Source of the DNA: Hymenobacter metallicola
Lineage (GTDB): Bacteria; Bacteroidota; Bacteroidia; Cytophagales; Hymenobacteraceae
DNA length: 64,000 nucleotides
Reading direction: 5' to 3'
Assembly (NCBI RefSeq): GCF_004745645.1
Contig: NZ_SRMB01000005.1
Location: 372,001-436,000 of the forward strand
The position numbers and the translations under genes are program-made. Positions 34,659 through 44,211 of the stretch are shown one piece after another. Position 1 is the first letter of the stretch; each line of letters opens with the position of its first letter. Under the pieces are notes generated by a model, which was given only the letters and a program-made list of their open reading frames with translations, was not told the origin of the DNA and searched no databases.

Positions 34659-35159
34659 ATGAAGCAGCTCCTGACCCTGGTAACCGTACTGACTTTTGCG
34701 CTGCCCCTGGCCGCCCAAACCACTTCTGCCCCGACCACCGCCGCCCCGGTTGCGGCCATCTCCCCGAAGCAGCGGCAGGCGGCCGAGGAGCTGTTGCAGA
34801 TGATGAAGATGGAAGAAAACATGAACAAGAGCATCGACCAGATGGTCAGCATGCAGGTGCAGCAGCGCCCCGACATGAAGCAGGTGGAGCCCGAGCTGCG
34901 CACCTTCATGACCAAGCACATGAGCTGGGCCACGCTCAAGGACGATATGGTACAGCTCTACGCCGCCGAGTTCACCGAGAAAGACCTGCGCAACCTGACG
35001 GCCTTCTACAAGTCGCCGACGGGGCAGAAACTGCTCGACAAGCAGCCTGAACTGATGCGCGCCACCATGCAAATGGGCCAGCAGCGCCTCCAGCAGAATA
35101 TTCCCGAGCTTCAGCAGCTCATCGAAAAGAAGATGCAAACCCAGGATACCAAGCAGTAG
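34659..35159 (+). CDS. Exported DUF2059-domain protein
   Basis: A 166-residue periplasmic protein. The start at 34659 leads a signal peptide (MKQLLTLVTVLTFALPLAAQ); the upstream 34569 start overlaps the previous gene. A Thr/Ala/Pro linker is followed by an all-helical DUF2059 domain (about residues 50-160) with AEELLQMMKMEENMN, LYAAEFTEKDLRNLTAFYKSPTGQKLL (quoted by its motif FYKSPTGQKLLD) and PELMRATMQMGQQ. Function of the family is unknown. It begins 61 bases after the NagX-like gene and ends at extragenic repeat copy B. Confidence 0.86.
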   Translation: MKQLLTLVTVLTFALPLAAQTTSAPTTAAPVAAISPKQRQAAEELLQMMKMEENMNKSIDQMVSMQVQQRPDMKQVEPELRTFMTKHMSWATLKDDMVQLYAAEFTEKDLRNLTAFYKSPTGQKLLDKQPELMRATMQMGQQRLQQNIPELQQLIEKKMQTQDTKQ

Positions 35160-35201
35160 AGGCGCAGAGTCGGGGTAGCCTAGCGGCTACCTTCGCCTGT
35201 C

Positions 35202-35351
35202 CCGACGAGCCACGCGAAGCCATCCGTCCTCTGAAGTGTGCCAAGAGCCCTTATGTGAAAAGCCCTTTCCTGTTTGTGCGGGAAAGGGCTTTGTGGTAAA
35301 AGGTCGTGACTACCTTCGCAGAGGACGGATGGCTTCCTCGCAAGGACAGGA
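35202..35351. repeat. Extragenic palindromic repeat, copy B (most complete)
   Basis: Outer arms CGCGAAGCCATCCGTCCTCT (35213-35232) and GCAGAGGACGGATGGCTTC (35318-35336) are inverted, with CTGTCC and GGACAG beyond them. The inner hairpin at 35259-35293 pairs AAAGCCCTTTCC with GGAAAGGGCTTT. The element lies between convergent DUF2059 and acyl-CoA ligase genes and likely terminates both. Confidence 0.85.
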
Positions 35352-35357
35352 ATGAGT

Positions 35358-36992
35358 CTAGTGAGCCGCCGGAAACTCGTAGCCGGCGAAGTCCTGGCGG
35401 AGCTTGGTTTTGAGCAGCTTGCCGGTGGCGGTATGGGGCAGCTGGTCCACAAACTCCACGGCGTCGGGCTTCCACCAGTGGGCTACCTTGCCCTCGAAAA
35501 AGTCGAGCAGCTCCTGTTTGCTGACTTGGATTTCGGGCTTGCGCACCACAACCAATAGCGGCCTTTCGCTCCACTTGGGATGGGGCAGGCCAATAACGGC
35601 GGCTTCGGCCACGGCGGGGTGGGCTACGGCCAGGTTTTCGAGGTCAATGGAGCTGATCCATTCCCCGCCCGACTTGATAACGTCCTTGGAACGGTCGGTG
35701 ATGTTCATGAAGCCGTCGGCATCAATCGTGGCCACGTCGCCGGTGCGGAACCAGCCGTCGGGGGTAAACTGCGCGCGGTTGTCGGACTCGTAGTAGCCGC
35801 CCGCCACGAATGGGCCGCGCACGAGCAGGTCGCCGAAGGCCGTGCCGTCGTGGGGCAGCTCCCGGCCCTCATCGTCCACTATTTTCATGTCGATGCCGAA
35901 GATAGAGCGGCCCTGCTTGGTGCGGACGGCAAACTGCTCGTCGGGGCTGAGGTTGAGCTGGTTACTCTTAGGCGTATTTACCGTACCCAAGGGCGAGGTT
36001 TCGCTCATGCCCCAGGCGTGGCGGATGGTGACGCCCAACTCCTCGTCGAAGGCCCGCAGCAAGGCCGGTGGACAGGAGGCCCCACCCACAATCATCTTGG
36101 TGAGGGTGCGGAAGCGGGCCTTTTTCTCGCGCATAAACGTCAGCAGGCCAAACCAAATGGTGGGCACCCCGGCCGAGAACGTCACGCCCTCGTTTTCGAA
36201 TAACTCAAACAAGCTGGCTGCGTCGAGGCCAGGGCCGGGTAGTACCAGCTTGCAGCCAATCATGGGAGCCAGGTACGGAATACCCCAGGCATTGACGTGA
36301 AACATGGGCACCACGGGCAGAATCACGTCCCGGGCCGAGCAATTGAAGCAGTCGGGCAGGCCGGCGGCATAGCTGTGCAGCACCGTGGAGCGGTGGGAGT
36401 AGAGCACGCCCTTGGGCTGGTCGGTGGTGCCGGACGTGTAGCAGAGGGAAGAGGCCGTATTTTCATCGAAGGAGGGCCACTCGAACTCGGCTTTGTGGGC
36501 AGCCAGCAGGTCTTCGTAGCAGCGGATATCGGGCAGGCTGCTGGTCTCGGGCATGTGGGCGCGGTCGGTCAGCAGCACCCAGCCCTCGACGGTGGGGCAG
36601 TGCGGGGCCAGCTTCTCGACCAGAGGCAGGAAGGTCAGGTCGAAGAAGATGAACCGGTTGGCGGCGTGGTTGATGATGTAGATAAGCTGCTCGGCAAACA
36701 AGCGGGGATTAATTGTGTGGCACACCGCCCCGATGCCCGACACGCCGTAGTAGAGCTCGAAGTGGCGGTGGTTGTTCCAGGCCAGCGTCCCGATTCGGTC
36801 CCCGTGCTGCACGCCCAGCTCTAGCAGGGCATTGGCCAGCTGCTTGGCCCGCTGGTGGGCGGCGTGGTAGGTGTAGCGGTGAATGCCGCCCTCGGTCAGG
36901 CGCGTCACGATTTCGGTGTCGGCGTGCCACTTGGCGGCGTGCTGCAAAAGCCCGGCAATGCGCAGGGGCTCGTTCATCATTAATCCTAGCAT
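35358..36992 (-). CDS. AMP-binding acyl-CoA synthetase (fatty-acid-CoA ligase)
   Basis: A 544-residue enzyme of the ANL family that joins fatty acids to CoA at the cost of ATP. Signatures: TWNxxP-like start [16 protein letters not shown] common to medium/long-chain ligases; the P-loop [17 protein letters not shown] (near residue 190); [54 protein letters not shown]; and the C-terminal lysine in [12 protein letters not shown]. The position after the repeat suggests its own transcription. It closely resembles AlkK-type medium- or long-chain acyl-CoA ligases. The start ATG at 36992 retains MLGLMM, which homologues share. Confidence 0.94.
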   Translation of the reverse strand: MLGLMMNEPLRIAGLLQHAAKWHADTEIVTRLTEGGIHRYTYHAAHQRAKQLANALLELGVQHGDRIGTLAWNNHRHFELYYGVSGIGAVCHTINPRLFAEQLIYIINHAANRFIFFDLTFLPLVEKLAPHCPTVEGWVLLTDRAHMPETSSLPDIRCYEDLLAAHKAEFEWPSFDENTASSLCYTSGTTDQPKGVLYSHRSTVLHSYAAGLPDCFNCSARDVILPVVPMFHVNAWGIPYLAPMIGCKLVLPGPGLDAASLFELFENEGVTFSAGVPTIWFGLLTFMREKKARFRTLTKMIVGGASCPPALLRAFDEELGVTIRHAWGMSETSPLGTVNTPKSNQLNLSPDEQFAVRTKQGRSIFGIDMKIVDDEGRELPHDGTAFGDLLVRGPFVAGGYYESDNRAQFTPDGWFRTGDVATIDADGFMNITDRSKDVIKSGGEWISSIDLENLAVAHPAVAEAAVIGLPHPKWSERPLLVVVRKPEIQVSKQELLDFFEGKVAHWWKPDAVEFVDQLPHTATGKLLKTKLRQDFAGYEFPAAH

Positions 36993-37075
36993 AGGGCGGT
37001 GGGGTTAGGTCGGCGCTTTAAGCTACGGAATTAATGTGCTGATGTGCTAATGTGGTGGATGTGCTACGGCTTTCC

Positions 37076-37323
37076 GTGTCCTTGCGAGCAACGCGAAGCC
37101 ATCCTTCCTCTATGAAAGTAGCCGCCGCCTTTACCCATTAAGCCCTTTCTCCTTACCCAGTGTAGAGACGCATACTTGCGTCTGCTCGTTAACTGTCGTT
37201 ATTATGACGCAGATGAGGCCCCGCCAACACAAAGCCCTTTCCCGTGCAGACAGGAAAGGGCTTAGCGGGTAAAGACTGTTAGTCATTGGCAGAGGACGGA
37301 TTGCTTCGTGCCTCGCACTGATA
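37076..37323. repeat. Extragenic palindromic repeat, copy C, with a second repeat inside
   Basis: Left arm at 37076-37113 (GTCCTTGCGAGCAACGCGAA, then GCCATCCTTCCTCT) and right arm at 37289-37323 (GGCAGAGGACGGATTGCTTC) are inverted forms of the family. The inner AAAGCCCTTTCC / GGAAAGGGCTT hairpin lies at 37231-37263. The middle carries an unrelated unit, GTAGAGACGCATACTTGCGT (37161-37180), a small palindrome that looks inserted. It fills the gap between two leftward genes. Confidence 0.8.
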
Positions 37324-37350
37324 GGTTTCCTCGTACGAGCCTGGTGTTTT

Positions 37351-40300
37351 CTATTCCTCCACCGTCGTTTCTACTTCTTGAGTTTGCCCCTTGCGGATGC
37401 TTTCCAGCGCCACCTGCAGAATCTGGGTGCGCACGTTCAGTTCGCCGAGCTTGTTGTTGCGCCGGGTGGGGTTCACGCGGTTGGAGAGGAAGACGTACAC
37501 CAGCTCCTGCTCCGGGTCGACCCAGAAGAAGGTACCGGTGAAGCCCGAGTGGCCGAAGCTGCTGGAGGAGGCGTCGTGGGCGGTATTGCCGGCGGGTTTG
37601 GCCGCTTGGCGGTCGAAGCCCAGGCCACGGCGGTTGCCTTGGTCGCAGAACTGGCAGCGGGTGTAGTCGGCCAGTACGTCGGCCTTGAGCAGTTGCTGCC
37701 CCCCGTAGTTGCCCCGCCAGGCATAGGCCTGCACCAGCTTGGCCAGGTCATTGGCATTGCCAAACAGGCCGGCGTGGCCCGAGAGGCCGCCGAGCAGGGC
37801 GGCCCCTTCGTCGTGCACGGTGCCGTGCAGCTGTTGCCGCCGGAAAAGCGAATCATACTCGGTGGGGGCAATGCGGCGGCGCGCAAAGCGCCGGGTGGGG
37901 TTGAAGCCCAGCGTGGTAGCACCCAGTGGTTTGTAAATTTCCTGCTGCAGAAACTGGTCGAAAGGCTGGCCGGTAATCTGCTTGACCAGCAGCGGGTAGA
38001 GGTAAAACGACAAGTCGCTGTAGACGTAGCCCGGCTTCTCGTTCAGCGGCGACTCCCCAATTTGCTTGACCAGCTGCTCGGGCAAGTCCTTACGGGCCCA
38101 GAGCTTGGTGGCTACCTGCAACGGGAAGCGGGCCGAGGAATCAGCCCGGAAGTAGCGGCGGCTGAGCTGGGCATCGGCGGCGGGCTTCTTGCTGGGGTCG
38201 GGCTTGCTGAAGCCGGCAAACAGGCGGGCAAAGAAGCCCTTGGGCTGGGTGTAGCCCTGCCAGAACGGAATCCAGGCCTTGAGCCGGGCCTGGTGGGCCA
38301 GCACGTCGCGCAACTTTAAATCCTGCTTGTTGGTGCCTTTGAACTGGGGGAAGTAGTCGCCCAGGGTCTTGTCGGGGCTGAACTTGCCTTGTTCCTGCAG
38401 TTTCATCAGGGCCGGTACGGCGGCCGAAACCTTGGTCAGGGAAGCCAGATCGTAGAGGTCGGTGTTGCGCACGGGGCGGCTGGGCTTGCCGGCCTGGGCC
38501 GGGGCATCGGCAAAGCTGTGAGTGCCGTAGCTTTTGTGCAGTACCACCGTGCCGCGCCGGGCAATGAGCACCTCGCAGCCGGGCATGGCACGGGCCGCCA
38601 GCGCTTGGTTCACGATAGAGTCGACGCGGGCTTCCAGGGTGTTGTTCATGTTCACGTCCTCCGGAAAGCCGTAGCGCAGGCGCAGGCCGCCGGTGGTGGT
38701 CAGGCCGAAGCCGCGGCTGTACTTGTCGGTCACCGTCACGGGCAGCTTGCCGGTAGCGCCAAGGCCGCCGAAAATCACCTGGGCGGTTATTTCCTGGGCA
38801 TTCTTGCTTTCCTGGTAGGCCAGCAGCACCGCGTCGGCCCGGTCCAGGTCGCGCACTTTCGCCACGGCATACGCATTGCCGAATACACTCACGACCACGC
38901 GCTGCCTGGCGCTGGTCAGCTCCCGCAGCAGCAGGTTGGTTTCGGGCGTCACGCCGAAGCTGGTGGCGGGCAAGCGGCCCAGGTTGTTGATGCCGACCAG
39001 TAACGTGTTGTAGCGCTGCAGCGTGGTCCGCATCTGGGTCAGCTCGTCCAGGCTCGCCGTGGCCGACAGCCAGTAGTGGTCGGCCGGGGCGTAGTCGGCC
39101 ACCAGGCGCTGGAAGTCGGTGGTGTCTTTGGTGCCGATGGTGAGCGTAGCCAGGCGCAGGGTATCGAGGCGTTGCAGGGGCAGAAAGCTTTTCTGGTTGC
39201 GCAGTACCGTCACGCTCAGGGCCGAGAGCTTCTGGCTTAGCGCCTGCGCGTGCACCGGGTTAAGGTCCTGGTACAGGTTGCCCAGCTCAATGGGGCGGTA
39301 CTTGTCGAGCCCGGCCCACTGTTTCAGGGCCAGCACCTTGCGGCAGCGGGCATCAATATCCTCCTGCTTGAGTTGACCCGCATTGATGGCGGCGCGCACC
39401 ATTTTCAGAGCCAGCGGAATGTTCTTCGAAAACTCCAGAATGTCATTGCCCGCCAGCAAAGCACGCAGATCGGCCTCGCCGGGCGGATACTTGCTAATCA
39501 CGCCCTTCATGTTCATGGCGTCGGTGAAAATCACGCCCTGAAAGCCCAGCTGCTGTTTTACCATACCCGTCACAATGGGTTTGGAAAGCGTGCTGGGCAT
39601 GCCCGTGCTGTCGAGGGCCGGAATGTTGAGGTGGGCAATCATAATACCGCCCAGGCCGCGGCGCATCAGGTCCCGGAACGGAAACAGCTCCAGGGTATCG
39701 AGCCGGCGCCGGTCCACGCGCACCACGGGCAGGGCCAGGTGGGAGTCGGTATCGGTGTCGCCGTGGCCGGGGAAGTGCTTGGCCACGGCCAGCACGCCCG
39801 CATCCTGCATGCCGCGCATGTAGAGGTAGCTCTTCTCGGTTACGTTTTCGCGCTGCTCGCCCCAGCTGCGGAAGCCAATGACGGGGTTGGCCGCGTTGTT
39901 GTTTACATCGACCACCGGCGCGAAGTTGACGTGCATGCCCAGGCGCTTAAACTGCCCGGCTACTTCCTGGCCCATGTCATAGAGCAGCTGGTTTTCGCGG
40001 ATGCCGCCCAGGCTCATCTGGTAGGGGAAGCGCACCACGCTATCCAGGCGCATGCCCGTGCCCCACTCGGCGTCCATGGCCACCAGCAGCGGCACTTTGC
40101 TCTGGCTCTGGTAGCGGTTCAGCAGCTTGCTCTGCCGCACCGGGCCGCCCTGGAAAAAGATGAGTCCCCCGATACCGTACTGCTGAATCAGGGTCGAAAT
40201 GGAGTCTTCGTCGATGCGCTTCCGGTTGGAATAGGCCGCTACCATAAACAGCTGGGCCACGCGCTGGTCGGGCGTGAGGGTTTTCATCACCGAGTCGACC

Positions 40301-40638
40301 CAGGGGGAAGAGCTCAGCTGGCGGGCAAAGGGCACGGGCTGAGCACCCCGGGGCCTGGCGGCTCCGGCCGCTTTGCCCGCCGGAGCCGCCGCCGGTTTGG
40401 CCGTGGCAGCCTGGCGGGCCTGGGCCCGGGCGGCGGCAGCTTTCTTAGCCGCCTGGGCTTCCCGGTAATCCAGGATTTCCTGGCGCCGTCGGGCGGCGGC
40501 ACTTTGCTGGGCGCGGCGGGCAGCGGCAGAAACCTTCTTTTGGGCAGCGGGCTTTTTACGGCGCTGGGCGGCGCTGTCGGCGGGGCTCAACAACACCAGT
40601 AGCAGCCACAGAAACGAGAGGAAGCGGGCAAAAGACAA
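37351..40638 (-). CDS. GH3 beta-N-acetylglucosaminidase fused to a class C beta-lactamase-like serine hydrolase
   Basis: A 1,095-residue exported two-domain enzyme. Start codon is TTG at 40638: in the open frame back to the upstream stop there is no ATG or GTG, and the TTG starts a signal peptide (SFARFLSFLWLLLVLLSPAD). An Ala/Lys/Arg-rich region follows to residue 105. GH3 (about 110-580) shows KHFPGHGDT with the catalytic dyad and nucleophile Asp373 in IFTDAMNMKGV, the NagZ type that frees N-acetylglucosamine from wall fragments. The beta-lactamase-like domain (about 640-1060) has SLTK with Ser733 and Lys736, YSDLSFYLY and HSGFTGTFFWVDP near the end. The fusion is common in Bacteroidota. 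A role in peptidoglycan recycling is inferred. Confidence 0.93.
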   Translation of the reverse strand: MSFARFLSFLWLLLVLLSPADSAAQRRKKPAAQKKVSAAARRAQQSAAARRRQEILDYREAQAAKKAAAARAQARQAATAKPAAAPAGKAAGAARPRGAQPVPFARQLSSSPWVDSVMKTLTPDQRVAQLFMVAAYSNRKRIDEDSISTLIQQYGIGGLIFFQGGPVRQSKLLNRYQSQSKVPLLVAMDAEWGTGMRLDSVVRFPYQMSLGGIRENQLLYDMGQEVAGQFKRLGMHVNFAPVVDVNNNAANPVIGFRSWGEQRENVTEKSYLYMRGMQDAGVLAVAKHFPGHGDTDTDSHLALPVVRVDRRRLDTLELFPFRDLMRRGLGGIMIAHLNIPALDSTGMPSTLSKPIVTGMVKQQLGFQGVIFTDAMNMKGVISKYPPGEADLRALLAGNDILEFSKNIPLALKMVRAAINAGQLKQEDIDARCRKVLALKQWAGLDKYRPIELGNLYQDLNPVHAQALSQKLSALSVTVLRNQKSFLPLQRLDTLRLATLTIGTKDTTDFQRLVADYAPADHYWLSATASLDELTQMRTTLQRYNTLLVGINNLGRLPATSFGVTPETNLLLRELTSARQRVVVSVFGNAYAVAKVRDLDRADAVLLAYQESKNAQEITAQVIFGGLGATGKLPVTVTDKYSRGFGLTTTGGLRLRYGFPEDVNMNNTLEARVDSIVNQALAARAMPGCEVLIARRGTVVLHKSYGTHSFADAPAQAGKPSRPVRNTDLYDLASLTKVSAAVPALMKLQEQGKFSPDKTLGDYFPQFKGTNKQDLKLRDVLAHQARLKAWIPFWQGYTQPKGFFARLFAGFSKPDPSKKPAADAQLSRRYFRADSSARFPLQVATKLWARKDLPEQLVKQIGESPLNEKPGYVYSDLSFYLYPLLVKQITGQPFDQFLQQEIYKPLGATTLGFNPTRRFARRRIAPTEYDSLFRRQQLHGTVHDEGAALLGGLSGHAGLFGNANDLAKLVQAYAWRGNYGGQQLLKADVLADYTRCQFCDQGNRRGLGFDRQAAKPAGNTAHDASSSSFGHSGFTGTFFWVDPEQELVYVFLSNRVNPTRRNNKLGELNVRTQILQVALESIRKGQTQEVETTVEE

Positions 40639-41249
40639 GATAGGGCGCGGATAAGTGAGACGGCGAATTTACGGGAATGCACGGCTTCCCGATTTTCGGG
40701 CCGCCAAAGGGCCGCAAGCTGCTTAATGCTCGGAGTGCTGCCAGGCAAGGATGTGCGTACGAGCAGCAAGCCAAAGCTGTGTCGGTAAGTTGAATCGTTG
40801 CTTTTTAAACAGCTGATATAAAGTAATTTATTATTGCGTTAATAGACGCAAATAGGCTAGTCTTTTTTGCAGGGCTTCCGTACATTTAGCCAGAGCAGGA
40901 TTCTGCGGGTACACTTGGCTTTTGCGGCTGAGTCGTACAGCAAGCTTCTTCCCCTTAGCCGTCGCCTGAGCAACTCCACCCTGCCACGCCCCGACCCGCA
41001 CCAGTCGGTGGCCCGCGCCCAGTGCTGCCTACTGGTGGTAAGCTGCTACTCAGCAGCACAGCACCCCACCTCACCTATTGTTACTGCCGCTTAGCGGCCC
41101 GTGTTGGGCCGCCAAGTCGGCTGCGCTATGCCTTAGCCGTTCCGGCCAGCCGCCGCCGGGTCTGACTTGGCTTGCTGCCCGCCCGAAGCAGCCCACCTAT
41201 TGCCGCCAGACGCTTTCTATTCTTTTCTCACCCTATCTATTCTTTCTCA
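40639..41249. other. Long intergenic region with possible promoter and pyrimidine-rich leader of the GH5 gene
   Basis: 611 bases with no supported gene. Base composition is AT-rich at 40795-40870, with TATTGCGTTAATAGACGCAAATA holding a TTGCGT/ACGCAA stem. TACATTTA at 40889-40896 is close to a -7 element. If this starts the GH5 transcript, its leader is over 340 bases and C-rich, with several short stems. Short forward ORFs (for example 75 codons at 40867) have no protein-like features. Confidence 0.45.
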
Positions 41250-42965
41250 ATGAAAACTTTTGAAACAACCTTCTTTGGCCGGTGCGGTGCCGGGGCTAAA
41301 ACCCTGTTGCTGGGTCTGGCTTGTGCCAGCAGCCTCGGCGCTACTGCCCAAACAACGACACCGGTGCAGCAATACGGCCTGCTGAAAGTAGCCGGCAACA
41401 AGATTGTGGATAAGAACAACCAACCCGTGAGCCTAGCCGGCAACAGCCTGTTTTGGAGCAACGACGGCTGGGGCGGCGAGAAATACTACACGGCCAACAC
41501 GGTCGGCTGGCTCAAGAATAACTGGAATGCCAAAGTGGTGCGCGTCGCTATGGGGGTGGAAGACAGCGGTGGCTACATCAGCAATCCGGCAGGCAACCGG
41601 CAGAAGGTGAAGACGGTGGTAGATGCGGCCCTGGCCCAGGGCCTGTACGTCATCATCGACTGGCATTCTCACCACGCCGAAAGCTACCAGGCGCAGGCCA
41701 TTGCCTTTTTTCAGGACATGGCCCGCACCTACGGCAGCACGCCCAACGTTATCTACGAGGTGTATAACGAGCCCCTGCAGGTTTCCTGGACCGGGGTGGT
41801 GAAGCCCTACGCCGAAGCCGTGGCCGGGGCCATCCGCGCCATCGACCCCGACAACCTGATCATCGTCGGCACGCCCACCTGGTCGCAGGATGTGGACGTG
41901 GCGGCCAGCAGCCCGATTACGCGCTACTCCAACATTGCCTACACCCTGCACTTCTACGCCGCCACCCACAAGCAAAGCCTGCGGGACAAAACCCAGGCGG
42001 CCCTCAACCGGGGCGTGGCCGTGTTTGTAACCGAATACGGTACTACCGAAGCCTCCGGCAACGGCTACGTCGATGCCGCTTCCACCCAGGAATGGATGTC
42101 GTTCCTCAAGCAAAACAGCATCAGCCACGCCAACTGGTCCTTCAACGACAAAGCTGAATCGTCCTCGGCCCTGAAGCCCGGCACCAGCCCCACGGCGGCC
42201 TGGTCGGATGCCTTTCTGACCCCATCCGGTTCCCTGGTGAAGGGCTACATTCAAAACTGGAACGGCACGACTACCGGTGGTGGGGGTGGAGGCGGCGGCA
42301 CAACTCCGCCGCCCGCCACGGGCACCGTGGTGCAGGCCGAAAGCTACCAGGCCATGGCCGGGGTGCAAACCGAAACGACCTCCGACACCGGCGGCGGCCT
42401 GAACGTGGGCTGGCTGGACCCCGGCGACTGGATGGTCTACTCCGTGAACATTCCCACGGCCGGCAGCTACCTGATTCAGTACCGCGTAGCCAGCCCCAGC
42501 GGCGGGGGGCGCATCAGCCTGGAGCAGAACTCGGGCACCACCCAGCGGGGCACCGTGAACGTGCCGGCCACGGGCGGCTGGCAAACCTGGACCACAGTTT
42601 CGCATACCGTGACCCTGGCCGCCGGCCCGCAGGATATTGCCATTGGCGTGCCCGCGGGCGGCTTCAACATCAACTGGTGGAGCTTCAGTCCCGCCCCGGC
42701 CAGCCGCACGACGACCGTAACGACGGAAGCTGTATATCCCAATCCGGCCCAGAGTCAGGTGGTGGTCAGCGTACCGGCGGCCACGGGTGCGGTGCAGCTC
42801 ACGATTCTGGATTCCGAGGGCCACGAGCTGAGCCGCCGCAGCATTCGGGGCACGGCGGCGGGCCAGCAAGTAGCCCTGCCCGTAGCCGGCCTCGAACCGG
42901 GCGTGTACCTGGTGCGCATCGTCCAGAACGGGCAGGTAGAAACCCGGCGCTTTGTGAAGGAGTAG
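41250..42965 (+). CDS. Secreted GH5 cellulase (endo-beta-1,4-glucanase) with CBM6 and T9SS domain
   Basis: A 571-residue exported enzyme. ATG at 41250 opens the signal peptide (MKTFETTFFGRCGAGAKTLL to GATAQ). Residues of about 35-345 are GH5 subfamily 2: LAGNSLFWSN, YVIIDWHSHHAE, acid/base Glu174 in VYEVYNEPL (as YNEP), LHFYAATHK and nucleophile Glu262 in FVTEYGTT. A poly-Gly linker (GGGGGGGG, about 355-367) joins a CBM6 carbohydrate-binding module (about 372-497; VVQAESYQAMAGVQTE, WLDPGDWMVYSVNIP) and a T9SS sorting domain (VYPNPAQSQVVV, LEPGVYLVRI). It would be moved across the outer membrane and cut cellulose or mixed beta-glucans. Terminator follows at 42984. Confidence 0.96.
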   Translation: MKTFETTFFGRCGAGAKTLLLGLACASSLGATAQTTTPVQQYGLLKVAGNKIVDKNNQPVSLAGNSLFWSNDGWGGEKYYTANTVGWLKNNWNAKVVRVAMGVEDSGGYISNPAGNRQKVKTVVDAALAQGLYVIIDWHSHHAESYQAQAIAFFQDMARTYGSTPNVIYEVYNEPLQVSWTGVVKPYAEAVAGAIRAIDPDNLIIVGTPTWSQDVDVAASSPITRYSNIAYTLHFYAATHKQSLRDKTQAALNRGVAVFVTEYGTTEASGNGYVDAASTQEWMSFLKQNSISHANWSFNDKAESSSALKPGTSPTAAWSDAFLTPSGSLVKGYIQNWNGTTTGGGGGGGGTTPPPATGTVVQAESYQAMAGVQTETTSDTGGGLNVGWLDPGDWMVYSVNIPTAGSYLIQYRVASPSGGGRISLEQNSGTTQRGTVNVPATGGWQTWTTVSHTVTLAAGPQDIAIGVPAGGFNINWWSFSPAPASRTTTVTTEAVYPNPAQSQVVVSVPAATGAVQLTILDSEGHELSRRSIRGTAAGQQVALPVAGLEPGVYLVRIVQNGQVETRRFVKE

Positions 42966-42983
42966 GCGCCCAGGGTACTGACC

Positions 42984-43021
42984 AAAAAAGCCCGCCGTAT
43001 GCTTTATACGGCGGGCTTTTT
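42984..43021. terminator. Bidirectional terminator between GH5 and PhoD-like genes
   Basis: AAAAAAGCCCGCCGTAT, short loop, ATACGGCGGGC and TTTTT, between convergent genes ending at 42965 and 43062. Confidence 0.93.
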
Positions 43022-43061
43022 AGCGGGCTATTACCAGAATTCAACCTTGTGGGTAAGAATA

Positions 43062-44072
43062 TTACTTCACTTCGAATTCCTCGGTGTAGAATACTTTCCC
43101 GTCTTCGCCTTTCAGCGTCGCGGTGGCCAGGAGCTTCTTGCCCTGCTGCCGGAAGCGTAGCAGCCCGTAGTGCTTCTGATTTACGAGGGGGCCCACGCGG
43201 TACTGGTTTGCCTCGCCCGTATTCTGGCTGGCCGGGTGGGTCAGGCCGCTGGAGGTGATTTCGTAAATCGGGTGCTTCTGGCCGGCCAGGGTCAGCTTGG
43301 ATACTTCACCAATGTGCCGGTCGCCGCTGATGAGCAGTACGCCCTTGGCCTTGCTCGAAATCAACAGGTCGAGCAGGCGCTGGCGGGCGGCCGGAAAGTT
43401 GGCCCACTTCTCATAGGGGTGCTGCTGGGGCAAAAACTGAATACCCGAACCCAGGATGTGCACGTCGGCATCGGAGCCCGTGAGCTGCTGCTGTAGCCAC
43501 TGCCACTGCGCTTCGCCCAGAATGTCGCCGGTGGGGTTGGGCAGGTAGGCCCGGTCGGCGCCGCGCTGCAGCTCGTCCTGAAAATACCGGTCGTCGAGCA
43601 GAATCACCTTCACTTTTTTGCTGCCGGCCTGGTAGGTGTAGGCCGCGTAGATGCCTTCCTGCTGGCGGCGGGCACTGGTTGGGGGCTCCTGCAAAAAATC
43701 CAGGGCCAGCTGCTGACTTTCCTTTTTGAAAGGGTATTCCTTGCCCGCGTCGTTGCGGCCGTAGTCGTGGTCGTCCCAGGTACCGATGATGGTAGGCACC
43801 TGCTGGCGAAACTGCTGGTAGGCCGGCAGGTTGAACTGCGTCGTATACTTGCCCTTGAGCACCTGCATATCGTCGGTGTCGCCGTAGATATTGTCGCCGA
43901 GCCAGATCCAGACGTTGGGCTGGTCGCGGGCAATATCGTCCCAGAGCGGCTGGGGCAAATCGATGCGGTTGCAAGAGCCAAAGGCCAGCGTCAGCTCCTT
44001 CTTTTTCTGGGCCCGAGCCGTGGTGCCACCCAGCAAGGCGGCGCTCAGCAGGAGCAGGAGGGATTTTTTCAT
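43062..44072 (-). CDS. PhoD-like metallophosphatase (alkaline phosphatase D family)
   Basis: A 336-residue exported phosphatase with signal peptide MKKSLLLLLSAALLGGTTARA. Metal-binding motifs of the PhoD type of calcineurin-like enzymes are in order: AFGSCN (about residue 31), IWLGDNIYGD (about 57-66), GTWDDHDYGRND (about 96-108), ILLDDRYF and SGDRHIGE (about 246-253). These enzymes hydrolyse phosphodiesters or monoesters, sometimes wall teichoic-acid or phospholipid related. It is alone on its transcript; the neighbour at 44294 diverges. The substrate cannot be told from sequence. Confidence 0.92.
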   Translation of the reverse strand: MKKSLLLLLSAALLGGTTARAQKKKELTLAFGSCNRIDLPQPLWDDIARDQPNVWIWLGDNIYGDTDDMQVLKGKYTTQFNLPAYQQFRQQVPTIIGTWDDHDYGRNDAGKEYPFKKESQQLALDFLQEPPTSARRQQEGIYAAYTYQAGSKKVKVILLDDRYFQDELQRGADRAYLPNPTGDILGEAQWQWLQQQLTGSDADVHILGSGIQFLPQQHPYEKWANFPAARQRLLDLLISSKAKGVLLISGDRHIGEVSKLTLAGQKHPIYEITSSGLTHPASQNTGEANQYRVGPLVNQKHYGLLRFRQQGKKLLATATLKGEDGKVFYTEEFEVK

Positions 44073-44176
44073 AGCGCAAAGATGCTACTTACTCGGTGCT
44101 GCCGGCATGAAGAGTATGTTAAGCCTGCGAAAGCAGGTGCGTGTTTGGCTTGGTAGTTTGAACTATCCGCGAAAAG

Positions 44177-44211
44177 TTTCCCTCTCTAAAGCCAGAGCGG
44201 TCCTACTTTTG
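44177..44211 (+). promoter_or_regulatory. Bacteroidota-type promoter of the regulatory-domain protein gene
   Basis: TACTTTTG at 44204-44211 is a perfect -7 element; TTTC at 44177-44180 is a -33-like element 23 bases upstream, slightly long. Leader of about 75 bases. Confidence 0.6.

Noticed and set aside
40867-41094. 75-residue forward ORF before the GH5 gene
   Set aside because: Composition is not protein-like and it overlaps the presumed GH5 leader; no homologous pattern recognised.
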